Source of the DNA: Wyeomyia smithii
Lineage: Eukaryota > Arthropoda > Insecta > Diptera > Culicidae
Direction of reading: 5' to 3'
Assembly (NCBI RefSeq): GCF_029784165.1
Contig: NC_073696.1
Span: 158,943,606-159,007,605 of the forward strand
DNA length: 64,000 nucleotides
Shown here: one piece after another, positions 32,580 through 44,692 of the stretch
Layout: each line of letters opens with the position of its first letter
Numbering within the stretch: the stretch's first letter is position 1
Made by a program: the position numbers and the translations under genes
Notes under the pieces: model-generated
What the model was told of the DNA's origin: nothing
What the model saw: only the letters and a program-made list of their open reading frames with translations
Database searches by the model: none

Positions 32580-32592
32580 ATTTATTGGTGCT

Positions 32593-35500
32593 TGTATGTA
32601 ATATGATTTTACACTCTTTTTTACTCACTATCGGCTCTACTATACCGAGCCTCGTTCCTCCCGCCAAATATTTCCAATTAAAATTCCCTGGAAAAGTTTC
32701 ATCGTGCGTCCTTCTAACCAGTTTTATTTATATCGAATGGTCTGATTCTACTAAGAATCGAACCCGTGACTAAATGCATACTTTTTTACACTTCCATCTT
32801 TTTTTTTTTTTTTCAAAACAAATTATCAGTCACTAGAGTCACTGACTGCTTCTATTCGCATAATAGTGCTATGTAAAATTTGAGTGTTCTTTTGTTTGCG
32901 ATATTGGGTTCATTTTGGGATTCTTTTCAAGAAGAGCCATTAAAAAAGTAAGGTTTGATTCTCACAACCTCGATTTAAATGGCTATTCTTGAAGACCACG
33001 CCAAAATGGACCCAATTCCGCAAAAAAAAAAAACAGGAAAGCTTAGGACTTCAACATAGGACTGTTATGCGAATAGCGGCAGCGCAGTCATTGTACCAAA
33101 ACATAATTTTTCCAACGGCTCTCGCGAACGGAGGATTTGGCATAATTTACTTTTTTACAAAAATAGTGATCTTTTTTCGTTGTTCACGTAAAATATTTCG
33201 GTTTTTGTAGTAAGAAAAAAATATTGCTTCAAAAAAAACTGTCGTTTCCGAGCATGCTATTATTGTTATAAACAAGCCAGTTAATGGTTCTTCAAAACCA
33301 GTGCTTACCACAGCCACATTTTCTTGGAAAAAATTGTTTCGAGATAATCGTGGTATGTGGCGCGCAGCAGCAGATTACGCGCTTGCAATAGCTGGCAAAT
33401 CGGTTCTACTGCTCAGACGTTTATGTTTTTTTTAAATATGCTCTAGTTGAAAAAATCGACATGTTTTTAATGCTTTATCTGAAAGTACATATCCTTTTAG
33501 AAAATGCAATAAAGAATATTTCGATTTGTTTCAACTAACGCTAGTGTATAACCAACCCCTAATAGTAAATACAGATTAATTTAGTTTATTAGTACTTCCA
33601 CCTTTACGTGGCTATATCTATTTTGAAAATGCAAAAAGCGATAATTCAAATATTTTTTTCAGGTTCAGGACGTTACTTCGATGTACTCCAGCATTGAGCA
33701 ATTTCAAATAGGTATTATGTAACATTGGTGTAACACCGATTTACCAACAACAAAAAGTACGAAAAGCAAAAATTTTTGAAGCAGTGTTTTCGGACACTCG
33801 GTCTTTTGAAAGATTCAAAAATGAATTTTAAAACGATGTAAAACGAGTTTGCCATTGGGGCAATTCAACGAATTGGCACTGCCGTACCAAGAGCCTGAAA
33901 ATGGTCTCGAACAGAATTCGGACGTACAATGTGTCGGAAACGCTATCCATTGTTGTAACCGATATTCGGCTATTCCGATTGAGTGGCTACCCTGATTATT
34001 TAAGTATTACATACTATTTTACAACTAATAATGATAGAGTTCAGTTTGCTTCACAACTCTGTTAGTTTAAGCATTTTAAAAATTAGCATTAGCTTAGCGA
34101 AAATGCGAAGGGTTTGGGACTATTTCAGCAGCAGACGAAAAAAGTCTGGTTTTCTACAGCATACTAATGCAAAATCTGCCGAAAAGCGACCTCTGTCGAT
34201 GTGATGCAATTCCTTCCCGATACTCTAGTTATTTTTCTATTTTGTGTTCATCATTTTTACTGGATTTTGTTAACCCTGGAAAGAAAAGCATATTTTGATG
34301 TGCGTAAAAGAATAATAATACGTCGAATTGACTCCCGGCTTTCAAATAATTGAAAATGCAATTGTTACTTCAAAAACTATCATTGAATGGTCATTACAGT
34401 ATTAACTCATCGAAAAACAACAAACACCAGAACTCAGGTTTTAATGTTTCTTTCTTCTCCATTTCTTTTACCATTTAAAAAAAAGTTAAAAGAAAAATTA
34501 GAAACTAATAAGAGTGATCTATTGGAAATTAAAAATATTTTAACAACCAAAACGGTTTCTTTGATAGTGGCATAGTGTTTTTGGAAAAGTTGTAGATAAT
34601 TATTTTGACATTAAAAAAAATATTAGCTGCGATTTTTTTTTTAAATATTGTTTTTTTTTTCAAGAGTATACAATTTTTTTTTCATGATTTCTCCATGGCG
34701 GACAGTCCGCAGTGTTTAGGTAATCTTTTGTAGTTTTCATGAAAAAATATGATTTTTTTAAAAATGAGCTTTTTTCAATTGTTGAGTTAATATTTAAAAA
34801 ATAAATAAATTTGAATAAATTAAAAAAAAATACAAAAAATTTCCAGAGTAAAGATAAAATTATTATACACAACTTTGCCGAAGACGTCACACCGATCAAA
34901 CCAACCGTTTTGGTTAATCATCAATACCTTTCCAATATAGCATTTTTCTGTGCCTTCTCGAAAATGAGCCGTGTTTCAAAAAACCAAACCAATAGCACAA
35001 AATTGCGACTATGCAAAGTTTAAAACTGGGACATTTGTTGTGGAAGTTCCTTCAGATTGCGTTGAAGTTTATGTCTTTAAAATGACGAGCCAAATGACCG
35101 AATACATAACCTGAGCTCACATTGTCCTAGAACAACATTTACTTTCTAAGAAAGTGTTCTACGCTTGCACGTAAGAGTTTTCTAAACACTTCCGGTTTTT
35201 TTTTCCAGAAAACAACTAACATTTGATTCTTTTTTGGAAAATTTGGCGAAATCGACTGAAATAAAATTATTTACAAAGTCCTACATACGTTTTTGGTATG
35301 TAATAGCCATAAATAAATAAATTGACTCCAGTCGATTGTAAAAATGTTGTTTGAAGAAGACCGCATTTAAAAAATTTAGTATCCCAAAATCGTTTTTCAT
35401 ACGAGGGCAACGTAGCTTCCAAAAAAACGCGAAAATTTAAAAATCCTCGTGAAAACACCGGGTAAACTCTGAAATCCGCGTGGAGAAATTTTATTTGTTA

Positions 35501-35630
35501 AATTTTTTAGAGCATGTCTGCTAAATACTTTTTGAAAAAGATTAGCAAGCAAACGGCTTTTCTGGGTAACTCGAGTAAAAAACGCGGTAATTTCGAAATT
35601 CACTGTTTACCCACTTTTGGGAGTACACTA
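32593..35630 (+). repeat. duplicated non-coding stretch of copy 1
   Basis: It aligns with about 48570-51890 of copy 2. Frames here reach about 80 codons but are AT-rich, not shared in frame between the copies, and carry no motif. The 34490-35060 part belongs to the dispersed repeat also seen at 4080-4780. Confidence 0.5.
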
Positions 35631-35639
35631 AGGTCGCTT

Positions 35640-35795
35640 TTTAAGCGGCTTTTTTTACGCGGATTCCGGAATTTACGCGGTTTTTTTTAACGCGGATTCC
35701 AGAATTTACGCGGTTTTTTTTACGCGGATTCCAGAATTTACGCGGTTTTTTTTACGCGGATTCCGGAATTTACGCGGTTTCTTTTTACGCGGCAC
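35640..35795. repeat. minisatellite, about four to five units of about 33 bp
   Basis: The unit is TTTACGCGGATTCC plus GAATTTACGCGG with a T-run of variable length. ACGCGGATTCC recurs near 35656, 35690, 35722 and 35755. Absent from copy 2. Confidence 0.8.
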
Positions 35796-35799
35796 GTAT

Positions 35800-37680
35800 C
35801 CCCCTCTCATTTCACCGAAAAAGTAGTCAAAATTACAAGATTCCTCACGGCTTTCGATATTTCCGAAAGGAGACAGATTCAGGCAACCGATTTAACGTAT
35901 ATTCACAAACAAAACAATAGATTTTTAGACAAAAAAAACCTTAAGTCCCGTTGCCGCATAACAATAGCGCATTGACCGGTTGCCAGCCAAAAGGTTGTTT
36001 TTGATTATTTCTGTGACCGTTTGCGCACTATTAAAGCAGAAAAGGGTGTTAAATGTTATGTACTTATACTGTAAAAGACACGCTAAAAAAATTTGTCAAT
36101 TATTATACAACTTGGTAGTAAAACTACGGTGGGCGGACTTACCCTGTATACCCCTAATAAGAGTTTAAAGCTCATTGCTTGAGGTAAAAACTGATTTTTC
36201 TCCACCAGGAATGGGTTAAGCTTAAATCCGCTTGAGAAAATGTCTTGAGGCCAGAAATTTCAAAAGTCGATTTTGAAGAATTCACGTTTTCAAAGATCAG
36301 AAGCAACGAAAATAATTTGAAATTCAATTCAAAATTTATGAAATGGTAGAGGTTTAAAATGCAGAGCCTGTCTTTGTTTTTTTTTTCTCAAATTGCTTGC
36401 ATACTCCTCCAAAATCAGAAAGACTTATTTTTCAAAAAAAAAAAGTCAAAACTATAAGGGCCATAGCGAAAACTATTCGCTTAAAATAAACCTGGAAAAA
36501 TACCACGATAACAATGGTATCAAATTAGTCCTTTCTCTATTGTCGAGGCAATGACTGAGCCTCAAGAAATTCTAAGAAAACGGAAAAAATATTTTGAATG
36601 ACAGAAATACACACAATTGTTCATAATTCAGCTCACAATTGCCATGAAACGTTTACAGAGACTAGAAAAAGATAATGAATATGTTCCAATATTCTGAAGC
36701 TCTTCGATAAAAGTCAGCAATCAGATTTTAATTCAAAGTCAGAAATGCACCAAAAACATAGAAAAATCAGTTATAATATGAAAGTTATAAATTCAATTTT
36801 TTTAAATAGATTTTTGTTGAAAAATCGGAAGTTTAGAACGCGGATTTAGAAAACACAAAACAAGCTTATTTAGCTCAAAAAGGCGCAAATTGTTTCTAAG
36901 TAGCAGCAAAAATTATATTGAAGCCTGAAAGAAACTAACAACATCAATGTAAAATCAATTTCAAATTTAATCTAGAAAAGTGTGTGCAAAAATGTATTCT
37001 CAAACAAATTTAAACATGCCAGAAACGGCTATCATTGCAATTTCAGGCAAGGCGAAAAACTATCTCGATTCGGAGTCAAAAAAAGTGCTCTAATTATTAT
37101 GAAAACTCTGAAAAATAACAAGAATGTTTTTTCTCATTCACTAAAAATGACTATGAAAAAGTTATCAGAAAATAAGAAAAAAAAATTAAATAATTATTAA
37201 AGCCAATTCAATAAAAACATTTAAAGTTAATTCAATTTAAAATTAAGTTTTAAAATAGAAAATGATGTCAGAAATGAAGAATTTTGTTGAAAAATTTTAT
37301 TTTTAAATAAGCACTTTGAATAAGGCTAAAATCCGTAATAAAGCTAAAAAACAATTGATGAAATTTCTCAAGGCTTGAAATAATAGAAAATGATTTGCAA
37401 TTGCATTCCTCAGCCTTCATTCGAAAAATCAACAGCAAACAGATGTTGGCCGAAGTAGTTAGCCCTTTTGAGAGTTTTAAATGAAATAATAATACATATT
37501 GAAATCCAAATTCTCTCACAAATTTATTTTGTCAATGAATGAACGTGGTTGAACTTTTATATTTATGCGTTTTAAAACCGGGAAAAACACCAATTTCTAA
37601 CCGGGAAAACCAGGAAAAAGCGAGAATTTGAAATTGGAAATCTGCTGGCCACCCTGTAATCAATTAAAGTTTATTAAACA
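35800..37680. other. copy-1-specific AT-rich segment
   Basis: About 1.9 kb not shared with copy 2. It ends GGCCACCCTG at about 37656, the kind of right terminus seen in the CAGGGTGG element family, but no left end was found. No gene is supported. Confidence 0.35.
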
Positions 37681-37886
37681 TATCTGCTTTTCTTTTGATA
37701 ATTTATATTAGCATTAGCCAATGCTTTTTTTTTTTCAAAGAAGCAGTAAATTAACATAACGAAAGAAAATAAGTATTTCACGTTCGCTAACGGCAAATTT
37801 GTGGGAAACAATTTGGTGATTCGATCATCTGGAAAATTCGATTATCCGGAGTGAAAAAAAATTCGACACTTCGGCTAAATATTGTA

Positions 37887-38635
37887 CAGTCATATCTCAA
37901 TATACGGCAACCTCGATATAAGGCAACCTCGATATAACGTAACTCGATATACGGTAAATTTTACCTCTATACAACGTAACTTTTTAAGATGAGTTAAAAT
38001 TGAAAATAAATGATACAGCAACTGTATGGGTATAAATTGCTTCAAAAAAATGTTTGTAGTAAGTTTTGAAACCAATGAAACCGATGCGAAAATTGTTCTA
38101 AATAAGAGAGGTTTAAAAATACTAACAGGTGATGAGAAATGAATTTTCACGCTTCTTCAGTAACAATTCACAGTCTTGCAACAATTAAAAAAAATTATTT
38201 TTTATTGCTCGTTTTGATATTTTCTCTAAATGGGCATAAGAAAGATTTAAAAATACTGATAGGTGATGGGAAATAGGTTTTCGCGCATCTTTGAGTGACC
38301 ATCAACAGTTTTGCATCAATTAAAAAAAAAATTGTTGCTTGTTGAAAATTGTCCTAAATATGCATAAGAATGGTTTGAAAATACTAATAGGTAATGGGAA
38401 ACTGGTTTTCACGCTTCTTCGAGTAACCTCTTGTATCACTTGAAAAAAAAAATTATTTGCTTCTGAAAATATTTCTAAATGAGCATAAGAAAGGTTTAAA
38501 AATACTAATAGGTTATGGAAAATAGGTTTTCGTGCATCTTTGAGTAACCATTATTATTCTTGCATAAATTAAAAAAAATGTTTTTTTAACGAAACGAACA
38601 TAAAAATAAAGTTGCCTTATATCGAGGTATGACTG
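37887..38635. mobile_element. TA-flanked MITE with an internal tandem array, copy 1
   Basis: The left end CAGTCATATCTCAATATA pairs with the right end reading TATATCGAGGTATGACTG, and TA flanks both sides (37885-37886, 38636-38637). The interior carries four diverged units of about 120-135 bp starting near 38103, 38237, 38356 and 38481, each with TTTAAAAATACT-like and GGTTTTC words. The ends suggest a pogo/mariner relative. Confidence 0.75.
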
Positions 38636-38810
38636 TATACGAAAGCGAATTTTTCCTTGATTTCTAATTAATGTTTCAAAATAAAATAATCAAAAGTCCA
38701 CTTATCAATGGCTAAGAAACAACGTGTCGCTCTAATTTTGAGAAAAAAAAGCTTCAAAAAGTGAAGTTCATAGCAGAACTCGTTATGTATTATTCTCCAA
38801 AAACACTAAC

Positions 38811-39205
38811 CTGGCGAGTGCAATTGCACTCGATCGATGAGAAAATTGAATCCGTTATCGAGGATATCCAGCAACCACCTCTTCCTGAAAACCACCAAAA
38901 CAACACACTTGCTGGTTGCGAACCAGCATTCCTTTCTAATATAGCTTGGATTAAATCCAAGTTACTTTTCCACTACACTTTTCCATAAACACCACACTTA
39001 ACCCCCCCTGAGTTTCACAATTCTATTCACCAGAATATAAACAGTTTTTCACACTGCTGCATTGCAGCATACTTGGCACCGAGAAAAACTACGCACTGTT
39101 TGGCAGCAGCCCGATTAACACTTCCGACACTTAAGATTACGCCGCGACAATCAAAATACGCGAATATAAATTTCTAACGCGACACGAAATAATCCAACTT
39201 TTATA
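38811..39205 (-). promoter_or_regulatory. TATA box and leader exon with splice donor, copy 1 (minus)
   Basis: On the minus strand TATAAAAG (39198-39205) is followed by about 360 bases of mixed composition that end at CGCCAG|GTTAGTG (donor at 38809-38810). The leader has only short ATG frames (for example MEKCSGKVTWI and a 24-codon one), as expected of a 5' UTR. The same arrangement is kept at 55618-56011. No downstream exon was found, so the parent gene is unknown or lost. Confidence 0.4.
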
Positions 39206-39607
39206 ACAACTCGATTGAAAATTAAAAGTGCATCAAACCGTAATGCTACCGTATAAAAAAAAGCAAAACAAGCAAGCAAACAAGAGCGCGTTGCTCTACC
39301 CCGAGTCTGTACGCAATGACAAAAAAAAAAGCGTTCAACACATACACATCGTGTATCTGTATGCGCATACGTTTATTACTCGACGAGAATGAAGAGCGTT
39401 TTCATGCGAACCAACATGCCCGGCGCCACAAGAGAAAGACGAAAAAACAGAAATAGAGCGTTCAGCGCACACACCAATGCGAGAGATCGTGTATTTCGAG
39501 CGAATTTCGTTCAACCCGCATGAATTTTGAGAGAAGCGGGTCCGATGGTCCGAATCGCGTTCCATGAAATTCTGACTGGGGTGCGTCGCGGGCGAGAGGG
39601 AAGCTTA

Positions 39608-39672
39608 GTTGTGTTTGTTTTGAAGCAAGTCCGGTGCGGCTGGCATGCGGACTTGGTCAAAACAAACACAAC
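39608..39672. repeat. 65-bp hairpin, partner of 27311-27375
   Basis: Same inverted words GTTGTGTTTGTTTTGA and TCAAAACAAACACAAC. It marks the right boundary between copy 1 and the forward satellite array. Confidence 0.7.
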
Positions 39673-39699
39673 CAAACTTCTCCTGCCGCAAAGAGATCA

Positions 39700-41185
39700 C
39701 GATGGCGGGGTGTGCGATTCAATCTTCATTGTATGCGACGCAGCAACGGCGGTGTGCAGGTTGCTTTGTTTCGATTATTTTGATAGCGCGGTTTTGGATT
39801 AGAGCGCTTCATTTATTTTAGGATGGTGCATGATTAATTATTTTTATCCACTATATAAAAATGGATTTACGTAACGCAGATTTCATTGATATTATTCCCG
39901 CCGTTACTGAGGTGCACAATAAGCACCATCATTTTAAAACGTTTTAAATCAAGAAAGTAAGCGGTGACATGTACGTTTTATTGCAAGAAAATATTTGTAG
40001 AGTTCGAAGCAATATATTTGTGAAACATTTAGGGTTTCTTAATAATAAAAATTGTGATATCATTCACATAACGTGAAACGTGGTGGCGGGGCTGTGCGAT
40101 TCAAACTTCGTTGTGTGCAATGCAACAACGGCGATGTGCAGGTTGCTTTATTTTGATTATTTTGATAGCGCAGTATTGGATTAGAGCGCTTCATTTATCG
40201 GATGGTGCATGATTAATTATTTTTATCCACTATATAAAAATGGATTTACGTAACGCAGATTTTATTAATATTATTCCCGCCGTTACTGAGGTGCACAATA
40301 AGCACTATCATTTTAAATCGTTTTAAATCAAGAAATTAAGCGGTGACATGTACATTTTATTACAAGAAAATATTCGTAGAGTTTGAAGCAATATATTTGT
40401 TAAACAGTTAGGGTTTTTAATACTTAAAATTGTGATATCATTCAAATAACGTAAACGTGGCGGCGGGGCTGTGCAATTTATACCTAGTGGTGTGCGATGT
40501 AGCAACGGCGAAGTGCAGGTTGCTTTATTTTGATTATTTTGATAGCGCAGTATTGGATTAGAGCGCTTCATTTGTAGGATGGTGCATTATTAATCATTTT
40601 TATCCACTTTATAAGAATTGGATTTACGTAACGCAGATTTTATTGATATTATTCCCGCCGTTACTGAGGTGCACAGTAAGCACCATCATTTAAAATTGTT
40701 TTGAATCAAGAAAGTGTACATTTTATTGCAAGAAAATATTCGTAGAGCTCGAAGCAATATATTTGTAACAGTTAGGGTTTTTTAATACTTAAAATTGTGA
40801 TATCATTCAGATAACGAAAAACGTGGCGGCGGGGCTGTGCGATTAACATTTCATTGTGTGCGCAACGGAAGGGTGCAAGAATTTTGATTATTTTGATAGC
40901 GCAGTATTAGATTAGAGCGCTTCATTTATAGGACGGATCATGATTAATAATTTTTATCTACTACATTGAATCCCTTAACGCAGATCTTATTAATATTATT
41001 CTCACCGTCTCTGAGGTGCACAATAACCACCATCATTTTAAATCGTTCTAGATCAAAAAAGTAAACGGTGACATGTACGTTTTAATGCAAGAAAATATTC
41101 GCAGAGGTCGAAGCAATATATTTGAGAAACAGTTAGGGATTTTTAATAATAAAAATTGTGATATCATTCACATGACGAAAAGCAT
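39700..41185 (+). repeat. satellite array, about four units (forward orientation)
   Basis: The landmark ATTGTGATATCATTCA recurs near 40051, 40429, 40791 and 41149. The units are reverse complements of those at 25398-27290. The unit next to the hairpin (39673-39802) is almost identical to its partner (27181-27310), while distal units have diverged more. Confidence 0.8.
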
Positions 41186-41387
41186 AAATAAAACTCAACT
41201 TTTTTTCGTTCAACCTTCAACATAAAACCTTTAATTCGAAATTCAAAGCGATGGCATGTGTTTCTTTATTTGATATTCAGACGAGACATTTGAGGTGGAA
41301 TACTGAACCCGTTCGATTTTGGCAACACGTCCGAATTCTACATGTTGCCAAATTCGAACCATGCCAAAACGCACGGTTTATTTTCAT
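41186..41387. other. junction between satellite and copy 2
   Basis: 41190-41310 matches 21790-21670 in reverse. 41312-41360 contains an inverted word pair around TTCGATTTTGGCAAC and GTTGCCAAATTCGAA. No gene. Confidence 0.4.
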
Positions 41388-42934
41388 CATATTTTGTTAC
41401 TTTTTATGTGACCAATGACTTAGACTCTAGCTATGGCCACCAATGAACTAGTTTGTGGATTCCAACTCGTTATAGGTGACGCTTGATGGGTTTTGGTTCA
41501 ATGATTCGGATGTATCTGGAACACATTCGGGATAGGTCCGCTTATATACACTTTATATGACCACCGAAGTAATTAGAGGCATGGTACGGTTTTAATCACT
41601 GTCATTATATTACCCGAGCATGTTTCGGTCATATATCCGGAACCAGTTGACCGATTCTGACCAGCCTCCTTTGCAACGTTAGGGACCATAATATCGGTTA
41701 TTGAACTTAAATCTGTTAAAGTAAAAACGAGAAAACTTAAAATATGAATAAAAAACCGTACATTTTTTTGGTCTATGTGTCAAAATCGAACAGTGCCAAA
41801 AATGAACCGTACCAAAAACGTAACGAGCCAAAATCGAACGAGGTCTGTAATTGGTATCAGATTACTAAAAATATTATTCACGAGACTACGAAAAATATAC
41901 AAAACCGTGACTTTTCATGCTTAATTTACTTCTAAAACAAAATCCGAAGCGATAATAGGTATGTGTTTTTTCTATAAAATTTACTGCTAAATCATGATTT
42001 TTTTATGCTCAATTTTTCTTCAATTCAATGTTCATAGAGATGATGTGTGTTTTTTTCTACATTAAAAAGTTTTTTTGACTCGAATTTTAGAACTAATGCG
42101 GATTTTTACGCGATTTTTTATGCTTAACAGCGCACTAGATGCGACATTATGCGTATTGTCGCAAGTCATTGTTTTTGATTTTTAGCTGGAACGGTACTAT
42201 ATGACAAATAAATGTGTGCCACACATCCCAGACACATGACGATATTTTCATTAAATACGTAACTACAAACATTGTAGCAATCATGATTAATCTTGCAGAT
42301 TATTAGACTTATGAATGTTAAAAAACAGCAGATGACCATTTACATCCCACATCAACTCCAGCTGTCATATTTTTATTGTGGAGGTAATTTCCGGTTTCTG
42401 GCGAACAGCCCAAGGTGGACAAATTCAATCCAATCGTAGTGTTTTCAGAAACAGAATGATACCCAGCCGTGCAATGTCCGGGGCAGTGCAGTGTTGCCGT
42501 CGTGCGAATAAAAAATATCGTTGCCGACGATATTTTGTGCTTCCCGGAGATTTCACGGCAGCAGCTTACGAAGATGATATTTTCGTTTTTATTTTGCATC
42601 CGCGCCACGGTTTGGACTCTGTCCGAAAGCAGTGGGAACAGCGCTTAATTCGCATATAATTTTGTATAAGCAATCCGAAGGTGAATAGGTATGTCAAGAG
42701 CGAAAAGCTAGAGTCTGAAGCAAGAAAAACCAAACGAACCAAACGACCAAAGTAAACGAATTTTACTACTAGACTTGTCGGAAAGGGTATTATGATTATT
42801 AAAAAAAAAGTTTACAGTAAATTGAGTTTTTTATTCTTTTTGTTTATTTTTAACATTTAAGAAAGCGTACAATATATTGAACTATAATTTAATTTATTTT
42901 ATTTGTTTTCGTTTATGTATATGTGCGCAGCATT

Positions 42935-43925
42935 TCAATGGTGTAGGTTTGCTTGCCCGATCGATATCGCAATCGCTGAATCGTTCGTATCAGTCTAAGA
43001 AGTAAAACAAAGTAAAAACATAAATAACTGGTTTCATAATGAAAACATCGAATTTTTACCTAGGCTTTCCCGCTGAAGCAAGTCTACCGATCCATTTGAA
43101 CCGTTCTGAACCTTCTAGTTGATCGTTGGACCATACTGTAATGTTGTGAAGTGTTTCCACAGAACAGCTTGGAGGCAACAATTCATCATCGGCAGCAGTC
43201 CCAGCAGCAGTAGCAAAAGTCCCAGCAGCAACAGTAGTCCCAGCAGCAGCAGTAGTCCTAGCAGCAGCAGTAGTTCAGCAGCAGTAGCAGTCCTAACGTC
43301 TTTTGTTGTTGAATCTACCACCCGCAACAATTTTACCATGAAAAACATTGTCAGTGACTTCTGAATGCATGAAAATGGCTGTGAAGATACATCACAACCC
43401 CTCTTTTCATCGTAAAAATGACAAACAGAGTGTTTTTTTATTGTTCTAAACAATTATATATAATGTAGAATTGATGTATTTACAATAGAAAACATAGTCA
43501 AACTATGATAAAGCTATGTACAATTACAGCAACCGCTAAGGTTTTTTGATTTGTTTCGGGTGCTCTCGTACTGGTTTCTTTCACTTGAGTTTTGCATTGG
43601 AAATCTTGAAGCACACCAGGTATAGGTCTTAGCTTCCCGTTGGCTCCGGCCACGTACAGATCCCGCTCGTAATGAACACCTATTCAAAATGACAAAAAAC
43701 ATTTTATTCATCACTTGCAATTATTTTCTAGTTCACTTACACTGCAAAGTCTGGTGTTTTCGGTAGTAAAATAATCTGCTGAAAGACAGCAAAAGTCCAT
43801 GCGTAGCTTTGTTACTATCGGATTCTTTGGAAACCGTAGTGTATCGCCAGAGTGTTTATCTCCAAACAAAGTACATTGTGGACCAGTAAATACACCTCTA
43901 TATCATCGGTTGAAGGAAACACTAA
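42935..43925 (-). pseudogene. THAP zinc-finger gene-like unit, copy C
   Basis: The best preserved exon A of the three copies: on the minus strand it reads GPQCTLFGDKHSGDTLRFPK, then TTENTRLCS up to GTAAGT, without the stop found in copy B. Exon B (about 43550-43680) reads HYERDLYVAGANGKLRPIPG, but two extra bases after the AATAG acceptor shift its phase against exon A. Exon C (about 43075-43360) holds a CAG/CTG-rich tract. The domain order is the THAP C2CH finger followed by a low-complexity linker. The expected first Cys of the finger is not seen (FTGPQC, where CTGPQC would fit). The unit is probably non-functional. Confidence 0.5.
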
Positions 43926-44692
43926 CACAACTCAAAATTTTAAGTATTTGATGTCAAAAGCTGTCAGCTCACAAATCATCTAGCACAGTTGTGTCCATTT
44001 TGTTCCACTAACCAGTACAGAAGCTTATTAGACCACAAACTTTCAAACGTGTGTTTCCCGAAACAAGTACGTTGATTGATCATACGCACCGTCTTATTGT
44101 TTTTCAAGGGACCCTAGGACTGAATGCAAGATTTTTCTCAACTAAAAAACTAAAAACCTGGTGTCTAGTAAACATTATTGATATGAATTTTATTGCAATC
44201 GAAATTTTGATCCTGGTTCGCGCCATGTTTTTCGTGGTTCACGTCATTTATGATTTTATTTCTTCCTAATAATAAATAGAAGTGGAGCATTGCAAATTGA
44301 TGGAATACACGTGATATAAACTTACTATTGTGTCGAATACAGTTATATTCTTCATACTATAATAAAGAATAATGTAAAACATACTCACATGCATTTGAGC
44401 CGTTGCGGAACAGAGTGGTCTATGTGCCATCGAGCAAATTTTTCAGGAGAAGCAATTTTCGAAAAATCTCTGAATAAAATTCTGTTCAACGGATTTTTTC
44501 AAACAAAATGTTCTAATATAAAGGTTACCTTACCTACCTTACCTAGCAGGCTAGAGCCGGGGTGGCTCGTGCTGTATCAAGAAGTCGTCTCCATTCAACT
44601 CGGTTCTGGGCTGTATGGCGCCATGCTCCCAGGCGTCTCATCACTCGTAGGTCACTTTCAATCTGATCAAGCCATCGTGTACGCTGTGCTCC

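Larger units (their letters stand above)
27431..39580 (+). repeat. segmental duplication, copy 1 (12.15 kb)
   Basis: It begins CATATTTTGTTAC and follows 41388-56384 in direct orientation with the same order of landmarks, ending at GAAATTCTGAC. Similarity is high in most blocks. The copies differ by discrete insertions and deletions listed separately; 28050-28780 is missing from copy 2, and the central parts (35640-37680 here, 51900-54600 there) are unrelated. Apart from transposon traces and the THAP unit I see no gene. Confidence 0.8.
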
